Of a stretch of 64,000 nt of DNA, positions 62,746 to 64,000 are shown piece by piece. This stretch comes from Ruegeria spongiae (GTDB lineage: Bacteria > Pseudomonadota > Alphaproteobacteria > Rhodobacterales > Rhodobacteraceae). Every line of letters starts with the position of its first letter. Position 1 is the stretch's first letter. The notes beneath the pieces were generated by a model. The model ran no database searches, was not told where the DNA came from, and was given only the letters and a program-made list of their open reading frames with translations. The stretch is from assembly GCF_023502395.1 (NCBI RefSeq), contig NZ_JAMFMB010000002.1, positions 1 to 64,000 of the forward strand. Reading direction: 5' to 3'. The position numbers and the translations under genes are program-made.

Positions 62746-64000
62746 ATGACCGACACGCCCAGCCCCGCCTATCAGGTTCTCGCCCGCAAATACCGCCCGG
62801 AAACCTTCGCCGACCTGGTCGGGCAGGATGCGATGGTGCGCACGCTGAAAAACGCGTTCGAGGCGGACCGGATCGCGCAGGCCTTTGTGATGACCGGCAT
62901 TCGCGGCACCGGCAAGACCACCACCGCGCGGATCATCGCCAAGGGCATGAATTGCATCGGCCCGGATGGCGGCGGTGGCCCCACCACCGAGCCTTGCGGG
63001 CAATGCGAACATTGCGTCGCCATCATGGAAGGCCGCCATGTCGACGTGATGGAGATGGACGCCGCCAGTCGCACCGGTGTGAACGACATCCGCGAGATCA
63101 TCGATTCGGTGCGCTACCGTGCGGCTTCGGCGCGCTACAAGATCTACATCATCGACGAGGTTCACATGCTCTCGACCAGCGCGTTCAACGCGCTGCTCAA
63201 GACGCTTGAGGAACCGCCCGAACATGTGAAGTTCATCTTCGCCACCACCGAGATCCGCAAGGTGCCGGTCACGGTGCTGTCGCGTTGCCAGCGGTTCGAT
63301 CTGCGCCGGATCGAGCCGGAAGAGATGATCGCGTTGATGCGCAAGATCGCCTCGGCCGAGGGCGCCGAGATCGCCGAGGATGCGCTGGCGCTGATCACCC
63401 GCGCGGCGGAAGGCTCGGCACGGGATGCAACCTCGTTGCTGGATCAGGCGATCTCGCACGGGGCCGGGGAAACAACGGCAGAGCAGGTACGCGCGATGCT
63501 CGGTCTGGCCGACCGGGGTCGGGTGCTGGACCTGATGGACATGATCCTGCGCGGCGACGCGGCGGCGGCGCTGACCGAACTCAGCGGGCAATATGCCGAA
63601 GGGGCTGACCCGCTGGCGGTGCTGCGCGATCTGGCCGAGATCACCCATTGGGTCTCGGTGGTCAAGATCACGCCGGATGCCGCCGAGGACCCGACCGTTT
63701 CGCCGGATGAACGCAGCCGTGGGTCTCAGATGGCCGAGGCGCTGCCGATGCGGGTGCTGACCCGGATGTGGCAGATGCTGCTGAAAGCGCTGGAAGAGGT
63801 GAGTGCCGCGCCTAACGCGATGATGGCCGCCGAAATGGCGATCATCCGGCTGACCCATGTGGCCGATTTGCCGACACCCGAGGAATTGGTGCGAAAGCTG
63901 CAGGACACGCCGCCGCAACCGATGCCGGGCGGTCCCGGTGGCGGGCGGGCGATGCAACCTGCCGGGGCCCCTGTTGCGCAGGCAGCACCGGTATCCGCCA
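62746..64000 (+). CDS. dnaX: DNA polymerase III subunit gamma/tau (partial)
   Basis: Runs off the right edge; 418 codons are visible. The clamp-loader ATPase has Walker A GIRGTGKTTT (residues 51-60), a zinc module with C70 and CGQCEHC (84-90), Walker B YIIDEVHMLS and the arginine finger region LSRCQR. After residue about 370 a proline/alanine-rich linker begins. The tau C-terminus lies beyond the window. The reverse strand over this stretch is open in one frame but is a shadow. Confidence 0.97.
   Translation, partial: MTDTPSPAYQVLARKYRPETFADLVGQDAMVRTLKNAFEADRIAQAFVMTGIRGTGKTTTARIIAKGMNCIGPDGGGGPTTEPCGQCEHCVAIMEGRHVDVMEMDAASRTGVNDIREIIDSVRYRAASARYKIYIIDEVHMLSTSAFNALLKTLEEPPEHVKFIFATTEIRKVPVTVLSRCQRFDLRRIEPEEMIALMRKIASAEGAEIAEDALALITRAAEGSARDATSLLDQAISHGAGETTAEQVRAMLGLADRGRVLDLMDMILRGDAAAALTELSGQYAEGADPLAVLRDLAEITHWVSVVKITPDAAEDPTVSPDERSRGSQMAEALPMRVLTRMWQMLLKALEEVSAAPNAMMAAEMAIIRLTHVADLPTPEELVRKLQDTPPQPMPGGPGGGRAMQPAGAPVAQAAPVSA

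Noticed and set aside
62707-63957. Long reverse-strand open frame of 416 codons
   Set aside because: It is antisense to dnaX, is His/Arg-rich with no recognisable domain, and is a typical high-GC shadow.
1-64000. CRISPR arrays, rRNA, prophage or integrase genes
   Set aside because: No regularly spaced repeats, rRNA motifs, phage structural genes or tyrosine recombinase were seen.

Overview
The window looks like a chromosomal segment of a marine Rhodobacteraceae bacterium (Roseobacter group, Ruegeria-like). This rests on the gene set and order: lptC-lptA-lptB-hpf-ptsN behind a short RNase D, tauR-xsc-pta next to soeABC, a DUF1013/TrcR regulator, an L36 of the zinc-independent type beside a tRNA-Val, high GC, and many 1-4 bp start/stop overlaps. 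No rRNA, CRISPR array or prophage was seen.

Layout. 0.1-6 kb (minus strand): envelope and LPS export genes (RNase D, KdsD, LptC, LptA, LptB), then the ribosome hibernation factor and PtsN, plus a cation efflux protein. 6-13 kb: an OmpA-type lipoprotein, an FMN reductase, a divergent pair that together equals the two halves of MnmC, a DMT permease, a lytic transglycosylase and dapA. 13.2-23 kb: a sulfonate/sulfite module on the minus strand, tauR | xsc-pta-soeA-(alpha/beta hydrolase)-soeB-soeC. Sulfoacetaldehyde plus phosphate gives acetyl phosphate plus sulfite, Pta makes acetyl-CoA, and SoeABC oxidises sulfite to sulfate on the cytoplasmic side. TauR-like direct repeats lie before both xsc and tauR. 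23-25.5 kb: a coiled-coil methyltransferase and an arsR-permease pair.

25.6-29.2 kb is an accessory patch: a 568-residue protein with two zinc ribbons and a DDE-transposase-like core, preceded by a leader that can fold over its ribosome binding site; a protein with a glyoxalase-related N-terminal domain; and an unrecognised 182-residue protein in AT-richer DNA. 29.6-41 kb returns to core genes (RNase T2, TrcR, ClpB, PyrF, Nudix, DinB, a class III cyclase, N-formylglutamate amidohydrolase, tRNA-Val, L36). 40.7-46.2 kb holds a sulfatase and a ferric iron ABC system whose binding protein and permease are separated by a cyclase-FHA fusion.

46.2-58.2 kb is a catabolic/uptake block: a branched-chain-amino-acid-type ABC transporter (five parts) with an acyl-CoA synthetase at the front, a phenylacetate-CoA-ligase-like enzyme at the back and two small genes in the middle, divergent from a hybrid histidine kinase/response regulator pair. 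It probably imports and CoA-activates a carboxylic acid under two-component control. 58-64 kb: a hydrolase/TetR divergent pair with two palindromic operators, a cobalamin riboswitch before a small cysteine-containing protein resembling DUF1636, an ankyrin protein, a tyrosine phosphatase, and dnaX running off the right edge.

The best candidates for new biology are the alpha/beta hydrolase stitched into soeABC, the zinc-ribbon transposase-like gene with its foldable leader, the riboswitch-controlled small protein, and the cyclase-FHA protein inside the iron locus. All functional statements are by reading the sequence; no database search was run.
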